Positions 47,386 to 59,778 of a DNA stretch of 64,000 nucleotides are shown one piece after another. The notes under the pieces were generated by a model. That model ran no database searches, was not told where the DNA came from, and saw nothing but the letters and a program-made list of their open reading frames with translations. Position numbers and translations under genes: made by a program. Origin of the DNA: Salvator merianae (Eukaryota; Chordata; Lepidosauria; Squamata; Teiidae); the NCBI GenBank assembly GCA_003586115.2, contig QVOM02000119.1:50679428-50743427 (forward strand). The letters run 5' to 3'. Within the stretch, counting starts at the first letter, position 1; every line of letters starts with the position of its first letter.

Positions 47386-47522
47386 GCTGCACCCAGACAT
47401 CACTTACTTATTCCACTGTATTTGGATATTCTGGAATAAAGCATGAATATTCCGGAATATCCATGATTTACTCTGGAATATACAAATATAGTGGAACAAA
47501 TAAGTGATGTCTGGATGTAGCT
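47386..47522. mobile_element. Fold-back element, family A (copy 5)
   Basis: GGCTGCACCCAGACATCACT on the left pairs with AAGTGATGTCTGGATGTAGC on the right. The core is palindromic (ATTCCGGAATATCC). It directly abuts a family F element. Confidence 0.8.
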
Positions 47523-47525
47523 TAC

Positions 47526-48064
47526 AGCTGCCTCCAGATGGCGAGAGGAAAATGCAAGAGCTTGTTTGCATCTCACAATTGCATCTTGCTGTCCCTGTTG
47601 TCCCTACCAAACAGCAGAGCAACATCATGCAGCAAGTGTGGGCTCTTAGCTGTCTAGATGCTTGTTCTCTTGATGATAAGTCAGCTACTTCTGGGTATTT
47701 TGACTGCGTATGTATGGGGGTGGCGGCGTGTGCACACTTCTGAATAGTTTGTGGCATTGAAATACCCAGAAGTGTGCACACACCCACACCTACACATGTG
47801 CAGTGACCACTTTTGGCCTGGTTTCAGCCCTGCGTATGTGCAGGGGCCATTTTCCCAAGGAAGGATCCTGTGAGTAAGCTTCCAGACAGGAAGGTCATAT
47901 AGCTATTTGGGGGAAACCTGCAGTGGGAGTTGATTTTTCCCCAGTAGTGATAATGCAGGATTCTACTGCTTTTCCCCAAGTGTACGTTGGGATTGCCATG
48001 GATATGTATGGCTATCCCAAGGCCTGGGATAATCCCATATTTTAGGTCCTGTCTGAATGGGACT
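47526..48064. mobile_element. MITE-type element, family F (copy 2)
   Basis: It starts AGCTGCCTCCAGATGGCGAG, matching the start of the element at 3325, and ends TCCTGTCTGAATGGGAC. Internal inverted words AAGTGTGCACACACCC/GTGTGCACACTTCT form a hairpin. No coding capacity. Confidence 0.65.
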
Positions 48065-49267
48065 TTAAATAACAACTTCTCCCCTGTCTTTCTGGTGAAA
48101 CGGTTAATTAATAAATTTAAGAAAATGCCTTATTTAAATATTTCCAGAAAAGTAGCTATGTTAGACCATTGTAGAGTTTACCTGCATTATAAATTACCCC
48201 TATTGAAATTTCCTCTTCTATAAAACTATTAAAGATATAGTAATGCTGATATTAATTCCACAAAGCTACGTATTACAGAAAATCTAGTGGAACAAGAAAG
48301 ACATCTGAAATGCTAACACATTTGTGAACTGAGGTTTAGGGTATATTTCAGTTCACTGTAGTTTCATAGTACATTAATAACTGGCTCTCATTTCAAAGCA
48401 CAACTCAATCAAATTCTATAAAATATGCTCTGTGTTACTTTTCTTCAGTATCTTGATCTGGGTTACCTCATTTTCTTCTTCTTAAATTGAGTAATGCAGA
48501 GGTAGGTTTTTTGGGCAGGGTGTTGGGCAGTCACCTCCTCACCGGGGCCATTAAATGTCACCTAGAGGTCAAAGGCTTTGTAAAGAATGCAAGGTTCTGA
48601 GATTTTGCTAATTAGACTCCACACTTTGAATTTCTTTGAAGTAAAGCCTGCAGTTTAAGTCATGCTTTAAAAAACATCATGGTTATGAACTGCAGGCTGG
48701 CCTGTGCCCTCTCAAAGTCTTTTAAAAATAATCAAAATGTAATGGTTATATAAATGTAGCTCCAAAGCTTCATGTTTTGTTTACCCTTGTGTAGTACAAT
48801 TATCTTCCAGATGCGTTGCAGAAATTTGATTATGCATTTTGTCATTTAGGCTCTTTTTTCTTAGACATATGGTGTAGTCTGATAATCTGAATTCTCAGGT
48901 TTCAGTGGTTCTTTCAATCTAAATTATATAGGCTCTGTTTGTTTCCACAGAGTCAGAGATTCTCTGAATAATTTAGCCTTATAAATGAAATGCTTTTAGC
49001 AAAGGCTGCATCCAAATTATGGCAGCACAAGTGCTTTAACAGCAGAACTGCTTGCTCCTGCCAAAAGAGTAGGGTGTGTGACATCCACACACCATGTACC
49101 TCACTCTCTCTCTCTCTCTCTTTGGAAATAGGCTTTGAAGAGACAGGGTTCCGTTGTGTCAGAAATGACTCCAGAGGTGAGTTAATTTACAGAGTGACAC
49201 TTGTGCAGAGCAGGTAAGGTGAGTCAAGCTCAAAAGCACCATGTAGCTGCAAGAGAGTCACACACCC
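48065..49267. other. Intergenic DNA; possible conserved element 48490-48870
   Basis: The stretch has AGGTCAAAGG (48566-48575), a nuclear-receptor-type half-site, TAATTA (48609-48614) and ATGCAT-type words, with no repeat signature. Regulatory function is a guess. A (CT)n microsatellite lies at 49104-49121. Confidence 0.3.
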
Positions 49268-49270
49268 TCA

Positions 49271-49637
49271 GGTTGTATTCACACCTAAGTTTTAATCTAG
49301 CTTCAGTCCATTTTCAGAGTGGGAGAACACATCAACAAAGTGATAAGCTTTTTTCTCTCTGCACTCTAAATATGTGATCAGACATAATAAAAGGGGTGCC
49401 TCAGAGAGACAGTGTATGGCCATCGTGTCTCCAATCTTCTCTAATCCACCTTTTCTAGCATAGAATGTTCATGAGAAAGGGGAGGGGCAGACTGGTAGGT
49501 GAACAATCCCACTTCAGAGCTGTCAATAAGACACCTCAAAGTTATCTTTTTTTTGCTGTGTTTGATCACTTTGCTGATACATTCTTTCTCTCTGAAAGTG
49601 GACTGAAAGTGGATTAGAATTTAGACATAAGCCAGCC
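49271..49637. mobile_element. Harbinger-like MITE, family D (copy 2), TSD TCA
   Basis: Left end GGTTGTATTCACACCTAAG and right end TTTAGACATAAGCCAGCC are diverged inverted repeats flanked by TCA (49268-49270, 49638-49640). It shares the TTTTAAT(C/A)TAGCTTCAGTC and GTGGACTGAA words with copy 1 at 11583. Confidence 0.78.
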
Positions 49638-49749
49638 TCAGAGTACTTTTTCCTGCCCTGCTCTGCCAGCCCTCTGATACCCTTTTTGGAGCACTGTATA
49701 CCCACAGGCACCTCTGGAAGGGGGATGCCATGCTCCTGGGGCCTCAGGA

Positions 49750-49795
49750 GTGGTGTGCCCTGTTGTGCCACAGTGGTGTGCCCTGTTGTGCCACA
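49750..49795. repeat. Tandem duplication of a 23-bp unit
   Basis: GTGGTGTGCCCTGTTGTGCC plus ACA occurs twice in exact tandem (49750-49772, 49773-49795). Confidence 0.9.
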
Positions 49796-49928
49796 AAAAT
49801 GTGGTGTATTGGACCATGGAGGCATGCAGTCCACATGCCTTCGTGGTCTGGTATATCACTCCTAGCATGCTGTTTTAGACCTTGATTTTGAGGTCAACCA
49901 GTAAACTGAACTAGGGTGCCCGGATTAT

Positions 49929-50010
49929 GCTGTGTCCAATGTGGATGGAGTGTGCTAGGAGGGGAAGGTGCCTCCCTTAAACCACACAAACATGCAGAAA
50001 GGAAGACTCT
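49929..50010. mobile_element. MITE fragment related to 56366-56444
   Basis: GTGGATGGAGTGTGCTAGGA and CATGCAGAAAGGAAG match the order of words at 56366-56444 (GATGGAGCATGCTAGCAGG, CATGCAGAAAGGAAG). Ends are not defined. Confidence 0.35.
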
Positions 50011-50109
50011 GGATCCTTTCCTATCACAGGATAGTACCTTGCATGGAAAGTGGCTAGGCAACAAAATTTGAAATAAAGCTTTTTAAGTTGGTGCTTGACA
50101 GTACAGCAA

Positions 50110-50195
50110 AAGCCCTTTCTGCACTGGGCCTTATTCTGAATTCTATCCTGAAATAGGGACCTGCCATTCGCATGCTAAAGCACACTAGATAAATC
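50110..50195. mobile_element. Fold-back element, family B (half copy)
   Basis: Only the left arm is present: AGCCCTTTCTGCACTGGGCC, then AATAGGGACCTGCCATTCGC. Confidence 0.65.
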
Positions 50196-50856
50196 TTTTG
50201 CTGCTTGTGTGGAAGACTGATAGATTGGGATAATTATCTTCCCATGAAGTTTGCATCTTCATAATAATCTTCTGAAGTAACCTCTCCTAAGAATTATCTT
50301 CCCATTTCATCACATTGGATCACTTACCAGATGTTGAAATGGACGTCAGCTGGGCTGATGGAATCAGGTTTGTTGGTACAGTATCCCATGCTGATTATTA
50401 CTATAGTATATCCAGAGCAATACTCTATAGCATGTCAGATACATCTGGGATACTTCAGTTTAATTGCACTAAATTCAAAAAAGCTAGGAAGAGAAAATAA
50501 TGTTTGTATGTTTTTCTTTATTTTGCTGTTGGTGATGGAACTACCTTGGGGAAAGAATTGGAGAGGTGGGCCCCAGGTATTTCCTGAAAAATTCAGAAGT
50601 GCCCAGGGGCCAAAAAAAGGATCGCAGCCTATGCTGTATATAATCCTTTATTGTTCTTCAGTGATAGAATCTATACCTTCCTTTGGAGAAGGTTTCATAG
50701 AGACGAACCATGGGATGTTTCTGTGCAAATCACATTCACCATGGATCACAGATCTTCATGGCTACTTTGGGCTGCACCAAAGAGTGCTAGGATTTCAGGA
50801 TCTGCACATCACTGTGCACCAGGAGAGTGGTGACCACATGTCATCATGCTCATTCA

Positions 50857-51264
50857 TGGCCTTTTCACACTTTCCACCTTATCCCATTCTAAGGTGGAAC
50901 AGTCCCTGCGGTGTGGTGGCCATTTACACTGGGAGGGCTGGAACAGCCTAGAAATGGGCTTCCAGCACTCAGAGTGTGAATGCTGGCTGCCCACCATGAC
51001 AGCAGCCACGGAAATGTCTGGCTGCTGCCATGGTGACTAGGGATGCAGCACGCGAGTGCACAGCCATGCCGTGCCGCAGCTGGCAGCGTTCACACCTGGA
51101 AGTAGGTGCAAATGCTGTGTACCAGCTTTGGTACAGCCGCGGACAATTATTTAGTTGTCTACAGCTAGTAGCAATCAGGAGCAAGTGCAGACACTCCCAA
51201 TCCCTCGGGCCTGCGAAAAATGCAGATGCACTGTGCTCAATAGCACTAAAGTGTGAACAGGCCC
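50857..51264. mobile_element. Fold-back element, family C (copy 4), TSD TCA
   Basis: Left end TGGCCTTTTCACACTTTCC and right end GTGTGAACAGGCCC are inverted and flanked by TCA (50854-50856, 51265-51267). The interior holds GCTGCCATGGTGAC (51024-51037). The 3-bp duplication fits a PIF/Harbinger-type origin for family C. Confidence 0.78.
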
Positions 51265-51267
51265 TCA

Positions 51268-52889
51268 GTGTCCAGCCCATTCTGGGGGTGGAATCCACCC
51301 CCAGGAGAGTTCCCTTTGTAGAGCCATAAAAACTGCTCTGCAGAAGGAAGTACAGGCCTCGTTTGCTCCTGTGGCTACCATATGGCCTCCTGTTGCCCAG
51401 CATCATTAAGCAAGGTCAAAATCACCTACTTCTGCGGCCATTTCTGGTACTTCTCATAATGGTACCAGCTGGAAGCTTTGACCTGGGGAACTTTCATTCC
51501 CTGCCTTTGAAGTCTCTGTAGAAGCCAGGACACAGGTTGAGTAGATGACCTGCTTTCCTGCTTCTGGGCTGAAGCAAGCCAAGGAGGGAAATATTTCTGC
51601 ATCCATGCAATCTTGGTATAATAAGCACGATCAGTTCTACCAGAAAGTGAAGTCTGTCTTGAGTCTCCCATCCTCCCTGTGACGTTCAGATTTCCCAAAT
51701 TGGAATCTTCAGCTTGTGAGTGCAAACTTTTCAGTACCACGTTAGCCTTGTTTAACAAGACAGTAACGCAGTACCAGATTTTTTGCACATTTGTTCAGTC
51801 TATTTTTATCTGCAATCCTAGAATCTAAATTTATTCCAAGGTGTCAGGAAAGTGATTGTCTCTGTTCTTTCCTTCTAAGGCAGAGAGCATCCCTAACAGT
51901 GTTTTTTGCAGCTGGAGGCTGTGAAAGCTGAGTACTGTCATCTTGCCTCCCTCTCACGAATCTGTTTGCTGTTTCATAATTTTTAAATCAGCAAATTTGG
52001 TAAAGGAGATGAATAAGTGTGCTTTAACCTAGCAGATACAGATCAACATACATTCTGGACTGTAGGGACCCCTTTAAGTGGAGCACTCAAGGGAGGGGGA
52101 GAAAATATAATGCTTCTACATGGATTGTGACCAGCATTCTGTGAATACTGTATATGGCCTGTATCCACATACTCCATAAGGATGTGGAAACTGCAGTGAT
52201 AATGGTCTACATGGCAACCAGTTCCAGACGTTGTAGCCTGAGCATTACCTATAGAATATCACTCTATCTGATAAAGATATTGAAGACTTCTATGATAATC
52301 GAAATGGAGAAAATTTTGCCCAGGATTGTCTATCATGCTTTAATTGAAGTCTTTTGTTTACTTATATCTATTAAGGGCATCTAAGGTGCTTTGCAGGATC
52401 TTGTTTAGATCCTGCAATCATCTCTTGTCACTACTGCCAGATGACAGGAGGCAATCCCGGATTCTTATCTCATCTGCCAAGTACTTGTGGGATCACTGCC
52501 CTCCAATTTGGACTATTCTGCAATCAGATTATTCCCACACTGAGTCCATTTCAGCTGCAAGAAGGCAAGTTCAGAACAAGGCATGAGATGGAGGTGGCAA
52601 GAGCAGCCTATGGCCTGTGCTGGAGCCCAGGGACATTTCAGTAGGATCCAAAAATGGCCCACTTCCTAGCCATTTCCAGAACTTAGTGATATGCCTGCAA
52701 AGCATTGCCTTTGATGTCAGGAAAACCTATGTATCCTAGCACAAAAATTATGTCAAAATAGGATGCACCATCCAAGAGGATGACCATCCACCCACTCCTG
52801 ACCCAGAGAAAGTGCTTCAGCCCAGGAGCAATTTTCTCCATGTGCATCAAGTGGCACATGTGGAAGTTGCCTCAATGAGCAACAGATAT
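51268..52889. other. Intergenic DNA, nothing recognised
   Basis: No supported gene. One 120-codon open frame on the minus strand (51426-51788) has no known domain. Confidence 0.4.
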
Positions 52890-53290
52890 AAAGAAATCCA
52901 ATGGAGTGTAAAAGATAGTAAGAAATGGCACTGAAAAGAAAACTCCTGTTTTACAATGTCCTTACAACAGCTGGAACATCTCACACCTCAGTAAGAACAG
53001 AGTGGAATTAGAAAAGTTTCAGAAGACGGTGTCTCAAATGATCAGGAACCAAAGGAGCTTTCCTATCAGGAAAGGCTGCAATATAGTTTTTGAAAGGAAA
53101 CTATTGAGCAGAGTGTGACTGAAGTGTATAAAATTAAGCATGATGTGGACAAAGTGCACAAGGAGACGTTTTCCTCCTTTTCCCAGAACAGCGGAACCAA
53201 GAGTCACCCAGTGAAGTAGAATTCTGAAAGAATAAGCACAGGCAAAATGAAGTATTTCTTCAGTACACAAATTATTACTAGCAAGGAACG
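52890..53290 (+). mobile_element. CR1/L3-type LINE fragment, coding part
   Basis: Decayed sense words GTTTCAGAAGACGGTGTC, CCTATCAGGAAAGGCTGC, TATAAAATTAAGCATGATGT, AGTCACCCAGTGAAG and AAGTATTTCTTCAG follow the usual order of the end of a CR1/L3 ORF2. Frames are broken. Confidence 0.65.
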
Positions 53291-53689
53291 TCATGTTGGT
53301 TAATGGCTACCAACTTGGATGGTTTCAGAAATGGTTTCAAAAACAAATTCAAGGATGGGAGCGTACACATGGGTACCTGGAGGGCTGTCCCATCCAATCC
53401 TGGAGCAGGGCACCCGAACAACAGGTTACCCATGGGTGGAGAGTTTATGTGCACCCATCCACACTTGGTCTTTGGTAGCCCCTGTCTGGAATATGTTCTC
53501 TATCTTCTCTTTTTATTTATTTTATTTGTTGAAACCAAATTATTTGTGTGAGCTATTGAGCAAGGAAACTCATAGAACGAAATTAACAAAGTTAAAAAAA
53601 AAAATTCCAAAGAAAACATAAAGAAGCAAACACTTCCACACAGAATTAGAAAACGGTGTCCATGGAAACAAGAAGAAATGTGAAACCTG

Positions 53690-54060
53690 AGATTCTCATG
53701 CTATAGTCCATTGTGCGATGTACAAAACCAACAGTTAAGCTTGCTAGAATTATTGGTCCCTGATAGGCCGCCCAACCTAAATTATGGCCTGCCTAATATA
53801 TGTAGAGTTCGAAAAGGGGAGCAACCAAAATGATCAAAGATAAATTCTTGCATGAGGAAAGGGCACAATGTTTGGTCCTTTTTCTCCTCTAAAGTAAAAT
53901 AGCAATATTTTGGCATGTTAGAGGAATATAAAATTATGCATGGTGCAGACAAAGTGGATAAGAAGAAGCAAAAGCCTTGGAAACTCAGAACAGATAAAAG
54001 GGAATATTTCTTCAAACTGCTTGTGATTTCCTTTTACAGTGTTGTCAGCCAAACTTGATT
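53690..54060 (+). mobile_element. CR1/L3-type LINE fragment, second copy
   Basis: GAATATAAAATTATGCATGG, GACAAAGTGGATAAG, AACAGATAAAAGGGAATATT and TTCTTCAAACTG follow the same order as in the copy at 52890. Decayed. Confidence 0.6.
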
Positions 54061-54229
54061 CTAAGCAAAAGTTAAGCACCTCCTATGTCAGGCCAAAGCC
54101 ATTTAGTCACGTTACAGAGAGAACATATGGAAACAGGCACACTGTCAATATGAGCTGCAGTTCAGTGGACTGCAGTTTTAATACCTTGAGTCAGTGATTG
54201 TACAAAGCATCTAGCAAACTGGCTGCTGT

Positions 54230-54566
54230 TGATTTCTCCAAGCATTCTTCCAGACGGCAGGAGGCAATTGCGGGATCTAAAGAAGATTCTGCTATTGCCT
54301 CTTGCTGCTCTTGCCAGACACGGGAGACAATTGCGGGCTTTTACCTCCATCTGCCATCTCTTTTTGTGCTTGTTCCTCTTGCAAATACCTGAACATCAGC
54401 CAAGCATGCACCAACTTACTTTTTTCCCCGTGTGCTTGGTTGACATCTAGGTATTTGCAAGATAAACTATCACAAAAAGAATCAACAGATGGAGGTCAGC
54501 AATCACTATTACAGGAAACCTAGCATCGTTACTAGATTTCCTGTAATAGCGATAGTGTGGATGGGC
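54230..54566. mobile_element. Fold-back-like element with 17-bp hairpin
   Basis: CTATTACAGGAAA (54506-54518) pairs with TTTCCTGTAATAG (54537-54549), extended outward with one mismatch. Two related segments, CCAGACGGCAGGAGGCAATT and CCAGACACGGGAGACAATT, lie upstream. A further TATTTGCAAG/CTTGCAAATA pair brackets the middle. Ends are not defined. Confidence 0.5.
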
Positions 54567-54654
54567 CTCTTGTTCTCAGCAGCAACCTGTCCCAGGAGAA
54601 GACACCCTGACCTGGGATGGGGGAGGGAGTGGCAGAAAAAGATCATTTGAAGAA

Positions 54655-54755
54655 ACTTATTCTGAATCAGACCAATGGCCCATCCCACTAAGAATAGTAA
54701 TTATTGCCCAGCTATAGCTTCCTAAGTTTCAGACAAGAGTGATTCCCCACTTTGT
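54655..54755 (-). mobile_element. CR1/L3-type LINE 3' end, short fragment
   Basis: TCTGAATCAGACCAATGGCC matches the antisense of the family 3' end (GGCC..TGATCCAGC). Short and diverged. Confidence 0.4.
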
Positions 54756-55239
54756 GCGGAGATCTAAGGACCAGGCCTGTGCTGCTGAAATGAAAGTTAC
54801 TTTATCAGTGGCTGTATCCACAAGGAGGCAGCAAGCAAGGGTACAGCACTGTCCCTACACATGCCACCTCCTGCCTTTGCAAACAGGGAAGCTGGGGAAT
54901 GAAGCTCCCTGATTTTGAAGTTTCCACTTGGGCCCATTAAGAAATGTGCAGGAAATGACTCTGGAAGGAGGCCATTTTCTGCATATTTCTTAATGGGCCT
55001 GGATTGATGGTGACCTAGGTAAGACCACCCCCCTGCTGTTGCTGTCTCTCTGCATGTTCGAGGCATGGGTACCCAAGGGTGGAAAGCAACTTGCAGAACA
55101 GGTTACCATTCCTGCCCTCAGAGATGAAGGGCCCAAGGGATGTGCTGGCAAGTGGATGCCCATCCCTTAGGCTTTTTCCAGAAGCCTATTTTTTGCTATG
55201 TGGATTGTACCGTTGTAAGTTTATTTACAATACTTTTTT

Positions 55240-55340
55240 TTCCAGGCAATGCTTATTTATTTACTTAAATTATTTCTAAATTGTTTCCCATTATGAAATA
55301 ATCTCAGAATGGGTTATAGTTAAAAAAAACCCAGATAAAA
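55240..55340 (-). mobile_element. LINE/SINE tail fragment
   Basis: ATGCTTATTTATTTACTTAA, then CCCATTATGAAATAATCTCAG, resembles the antisense repeat tail seen at 17155. Low confidence. Confidence 0.3.
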
Positions 55341-55624
55341 TGACAAGTTTCATTTTAAAAAAAGAATTAAAACAGTGGATGAGAAAGGGAGAGCCATTCA
55401 TCTTGAAGAGCAGGGTAAAACACTGTGTTTTCTATAGCTGCCTGACAGATGTTCAGCATGGCTCAAAAGGACAAAGAGGAAATATTTTACAAAATACTAC
55501 CAAGACAAAACAAAACAAAACACCACACCACCCTATAATAATAACTGTAAATACTTTTCATAAATACAGTACAATAGTGTACCCAGATTAGCAGTCTAAC
55601 ATGAGGTAAATTTGGGCTACCCTG

Positions 55625-56019
55625 GGCCTTTCCACACAGCATAGTTTAACCTGCACCATGCTGGCCTGAACCATGTAAGCTGCCACTGGCCCATGCCAAG
55701 GCCATTCACATTATGGGTAGCCCAATCCAGCGCAACTATGGGGCCAGGAGCTGTGCCCTTGGCAGTGATATACTGAACCAGCAACTTGTGTGCCATCCAA
55801 TATGGCAGCCTGGAACGCTCTGTGGGCTACTTACAAGTGGTCCGTGCTTGAAGAGGGCTATGGTACCATTTCTGCCCCTTACGCACACCAATGCTTCATC
55901 TGGTTCAGATAGAGCAGCCTGCCAGAAAGTATGGCCTACAGGTAGACCAGTCTGTAATGTGAATGGAACAATCCAGAGGCCCTGCTGAGTTGGTCTACTG
56001 GTCCTGTGCGGAAAGAGCC
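55625..56019. mobile_element. Fold-back/MITE element with GGCCTTTCCACACAGCA ends
   Basis: GGCCTTTCCACACAGCA on the left pairs with CCTGTGCGGAAAGAGCC on the right. No clean target duplication is seen. No coding capacity. Confidence 0.55.
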
Positions 56020-56365
56020 TTTGAGAAGAAAGGGCTATCTTTTGGAGTTTCATCAGCCAGCTTCCTTTCCTTCCAAGCCAGGTAGAGAAGTGCCAAAAAG
56101 ACAGAAAAAGCAGAAATGACTGCTTTCACAGCTTGCAGTCAAATTCTTTTCATACTTGAGAGGACAAAAATAAATGGCTTTACTGAACTGTGCTGTTGTA
56201 GTATGCCAAACCATCTAAGACCTAAAATCTCTGTAAGACTGGAGGGCCAGCTCATAAAATCAAAGGATCCACATTTACCTTGCTGGCCCAGTTCAGCAGG
56301 ACTGGTGGCAGGAGCTGCTCCACTGACCCAGAACAAGTCTTCCACCCTTGGACCAGGCTATGCTC

Positions 56366-56491
56366 TGTCTAATGGTGATGGAGCATGCTAGCAGGGAGCA
56401 TGGCTTCCCCTCAGACCAGTCTTGCATGCAGAAAGGAAGGCCTCTCGAGGCCACCTTCCTGGATTGGCTTAAGAGTATGTGCAGAAAGGCC
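56366..56491. mobile_element. MITE fragment related to 49929-50010
   Basis: It shares GATGGAGCATGCTAGCAGG and CATGCAGAAAGGAAG with the fragment at 49929 and ends GTGCAGAAAGGCC, like the family B right end. Confidence 0.35.
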
Positions 56492-58018
56492 AAAGTTTCT
56501 ACCTGGCATGCTTAGGGCTGGACCAGAAATGTCTTGGAAAAAGGACTCATAGGGTTAGGGTTGTTTGCCCACTAAGTCCCAAGGGCATTCTAGGAGCATC
56601 CAATATTGCTGGTGTGGGTGCAGCCTCTGTTTCCTCTTCATTCAAGTTTCAATGCAGGGCTGTCTAATGTATGCATAGTCTACTATATTCACTGGAGTAG
56701 TTTTCATGTAGGTTTGCATAGAACAGCAGTCTGAATGGTGTTTCATCTACCATTAGCTTTGCCTATTCTGACTTTGGGAATTAGTCCCTCTTAGTTGGCA
56801 GACTGGAACATCAGAGCAATGGAAAAGAGATGGAGTTTGTGATTCAAAGGCTCCATTTGGGGGCAGGATCCACACGTTGCCGTTGTAATGCCATGAGAGT
56901 GCCCTAAGGGTGAAGGCTGTGTATGTCCTTGCATGTTTGTGTTACTGTGGGTGTGCTGGAAGAATGTGGTGTCTGCATGACTCCAAACTCGTCTAGCAGA
57001 TAGTCTGCTGTAAGTGATCACTGCTATACTTTAGCAGCAGAGCAGTCAGAAGAATGCTGGCAGTGCTCCCTATCACTCTTTCGTTGCATTGCTGCCACAA
57101 TGGGCAGACTTATTATTGTCCTTCGTTGGAACCACATAGGAATGCTGGAAGTAGCTGATTTCCATGGTCATTTCCAGCATTTCTGAAAACATTCCTTGCT
57201 GGAAACATCACAAGTGAGGGACAAAAGTTCTCAGGCTGCAATATTTGTATGTCTGGGACAATGGCAAAGCCTGCCTTGCTCTCCCCAAACCATATTTTGG
57301 ATGCATTGCAACTCAAATGGCCACTTGGGAAGATGAAAGTGAGGCTTACAGTTGGTATATAATTGGGTATAGAGCAGGATTAAAATGTAAATACATACAT
57401 AATAAACAAACAAATAAATATCACTCTTCTGCCTTCCTGCGTTCCAAATTTGTTGGATGCCACTCTGTGTGTAGTTGACAGTTTACTGTCCCACATTATA
57501 ACACAACAAAAGAAAGAACAACCAATGAGATTAGTCAATTAGTGCCTTTGGGAATCTGCTTAGTGAGGATGAAACAAAAGAACCATGTTAACAGAGGGCA
57601 CAATTAGGACTCGAATGCGTTCTGAAAAGACAGGAGGCGTACCAGGTCACCAGTTTCATCTCCATGTCAGGCAAAAAAGATGCCTGATGGTCTGGAGTCC
57701 TTGCTCTGGCCTTGGAGGGAAGAGTCGTGGTGTTCGCACACCCCACATCACTTGACATTGCAAAAGCTTTGATGTTTCTTCCAGTCCCATTAAAGGAAGT
57801 TGACTGTTTTCTCTGCATTGCTTAATAGGCTCGGGTGCCGAGTAAGCGAGGCAAGTCAGTTGGACTGCTGTTGTCTATCAGCTTGGAAATGGCACAGGTG
57901 CCCAGGAGTGCTAAGTACCCTCAGAGTCATTTTTTCCCACACAGCAGGAAGGATGCTACTAGGGCTACTTGCCACCCCTCAGGGGCAGTTTGCAAAGCCT
58001 GCTTCCAGTAGCTAACTA
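56492..58018. other. Intergenic DNA, nothing firm
   Basis: A LINE-like AAATAAATA tail lies near 57385-57420. No gene is supported. Confidence 0.4.
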
Positions 58019-58116
58019 GGGCAATGCAGTGTGGACAGTGTCCGCACTTCATGGTAAATTACCATGATAGAACAGGCTAATTAGTCTGTTATATCATGGT
58101 AAGTGCAAAAATGCCC
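58019..58116. mobile_element. Small fold-back element related to family C
   Basis: GGGCAATGCAGTGTGGACAG to AAGTGCAAAAATGCCC; the core ACCATGATAGAACAG/CTGTTATATCATGGT is palindromic. The GTGGACAGTGTCCGCAC word is shared with family C. Confidence 0.6.
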
Positions 58117-59305
58117 TCTGATGGTCCACACATCTGCTTCATGCTGACTCTGTTGAAAAGAGGCTACTTCAGAGATTTTATCCTGCTCTTACTGTAGGCC
58201 ACACCTTTCAGTATTTGGGATAGGAGGTGACCAACCTCAGAGCAGGGAATGTGCAGTCCCCCCCACAACAGGCAATCACAGGTTGCCCATTTTCAACTGT
58301 CTGGTTGTAACCTATGTCTACCTGGACAGGTTTAGTGTGGATGTTTATTACTCACCTGGAAAGGACAATTTGTAACACATATTCACATGCTAAAGATTCA
58401 CATACCTATTACACTTATTTGTTCTCTCCTACCCCATTGTTTCAAATAAAACAATTTCAACAATGTATTTGAAGTGTTCTGTAAAGTTTGAACCAAATAA
58501 ATATTTCTTATTCTAAAAATATTTTATAGGACAACATGAGTCGTGTCTTGCTAAGAATCTGATTTTGCTATCTCATTCTTTTTCTCTCTCTCTCCTTTTC
58601 CTGTGGTCTTCTTTAGCCTATGTCCCTTTATGGCAGAATCGACTTTTTAAAAGCATGTAGGAAGTTATGAATCAGCAGCATAAATCTGGAATGCTGTTTT
58701 AAGACTAGATTTTTTTCTTGACTCATAGGAGTCAGTGGTACTTTGGCTATACTGTACAGTTTTACTGTCCTTGTGGACAGCATGAACAATAAAAAAATGT
58801 TTAAAGGATCTAGTTCTCAAAACTTTAATACTAAAGCCAGCATTTAGACAAATTGCCATTTTATGAGCACATGGAAGGATATATAGAAGAACATGTGAGA
58901 GTGGGGGCAATTAAATATCCTGCTATTTTGAGGTTCTGGGATCTTTTGGAAAAATAATAATCCTATAGATATAGATATGGACGGTGAGTGCATCCATGCG
59001 GGGTGGAAAAGGCACCTAGGGAAGGCCAGAGGGGTGCAATGTTTGCGCATCTGTGCTACTTTTGGACCTTCAACCCACCCTCAAGGGATGGCATTGGCCC
59101 ACATATGTGCCACATCGGAAAAATGACCGTGAGGGCTCTTACCACCCTCAGGCACCTGTACCACTGCAGTGTGGGGGAAAGGTGGTGGTGTGGGAGTCTG
59201 ATCTTCATTGCTGTCTGCCTAGGCCCATTTCAGAATGCACAGAAAATGCCCAACTTCCATGGCCACTTCCTGGGCATCCTTTAATCTCGCTGTCGGCAGT
59301 GGCCT

Positions 59306-59474
59306 GTGGCTTTAAGTGTGGGTGTTCATAACTGGTGGGAAGCATGTGATCGCTGTTTGTGGGGCCTCTGGGCCTCTGTACTGTTGCAGCTGTGACAGTA
59401 CAGAGGCCCGGAGGCCCTGCGAACAGCAATTGCGTGCTTCCCGCCAGTTACGAACACCCACACTTAAAACCACA
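59306..59474. repeat. Long hairpin: 79-bp inverted arms, 10-base loop
   Basis: TGTGGCTTTAAGTGTGGGTG.. (59306-59384) pairs with ..CACCCACACTTAAAACCACA (59395-59474) with about ten mismatches by eye. It is the longest close-spaced hairpin in the window and probably a fold-back transposon. Open frames across it are by-products. Confidence 0.88.
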
Positions 59475-59778
59475 GGCTGCTGCTGCTCACTGTGTAGAAG
59501 CTTTGAAACTGGGAGGTGGGGAGTGTGCCAGCAGGGCCTCCCCCCAATACTGCTATGAGTTCTTCTTGCCCCCCTCCCCTGTCCCCTCCTCCAGGCACCA
59601 AGATTCCATGCGGGTTATAGAGATGCTAGAAACAGCTATAGAGTTGGAGACTGAACCTCACCAGGATGGCCCTTATTATCCCTGCCCGCCAAACAGCATC
59701 TTATACCTTAACAACTGCAATTGTATTTGAAAGACTTTCACAATTGACATCTTGCACAAAACTAAGGATGGACATATT

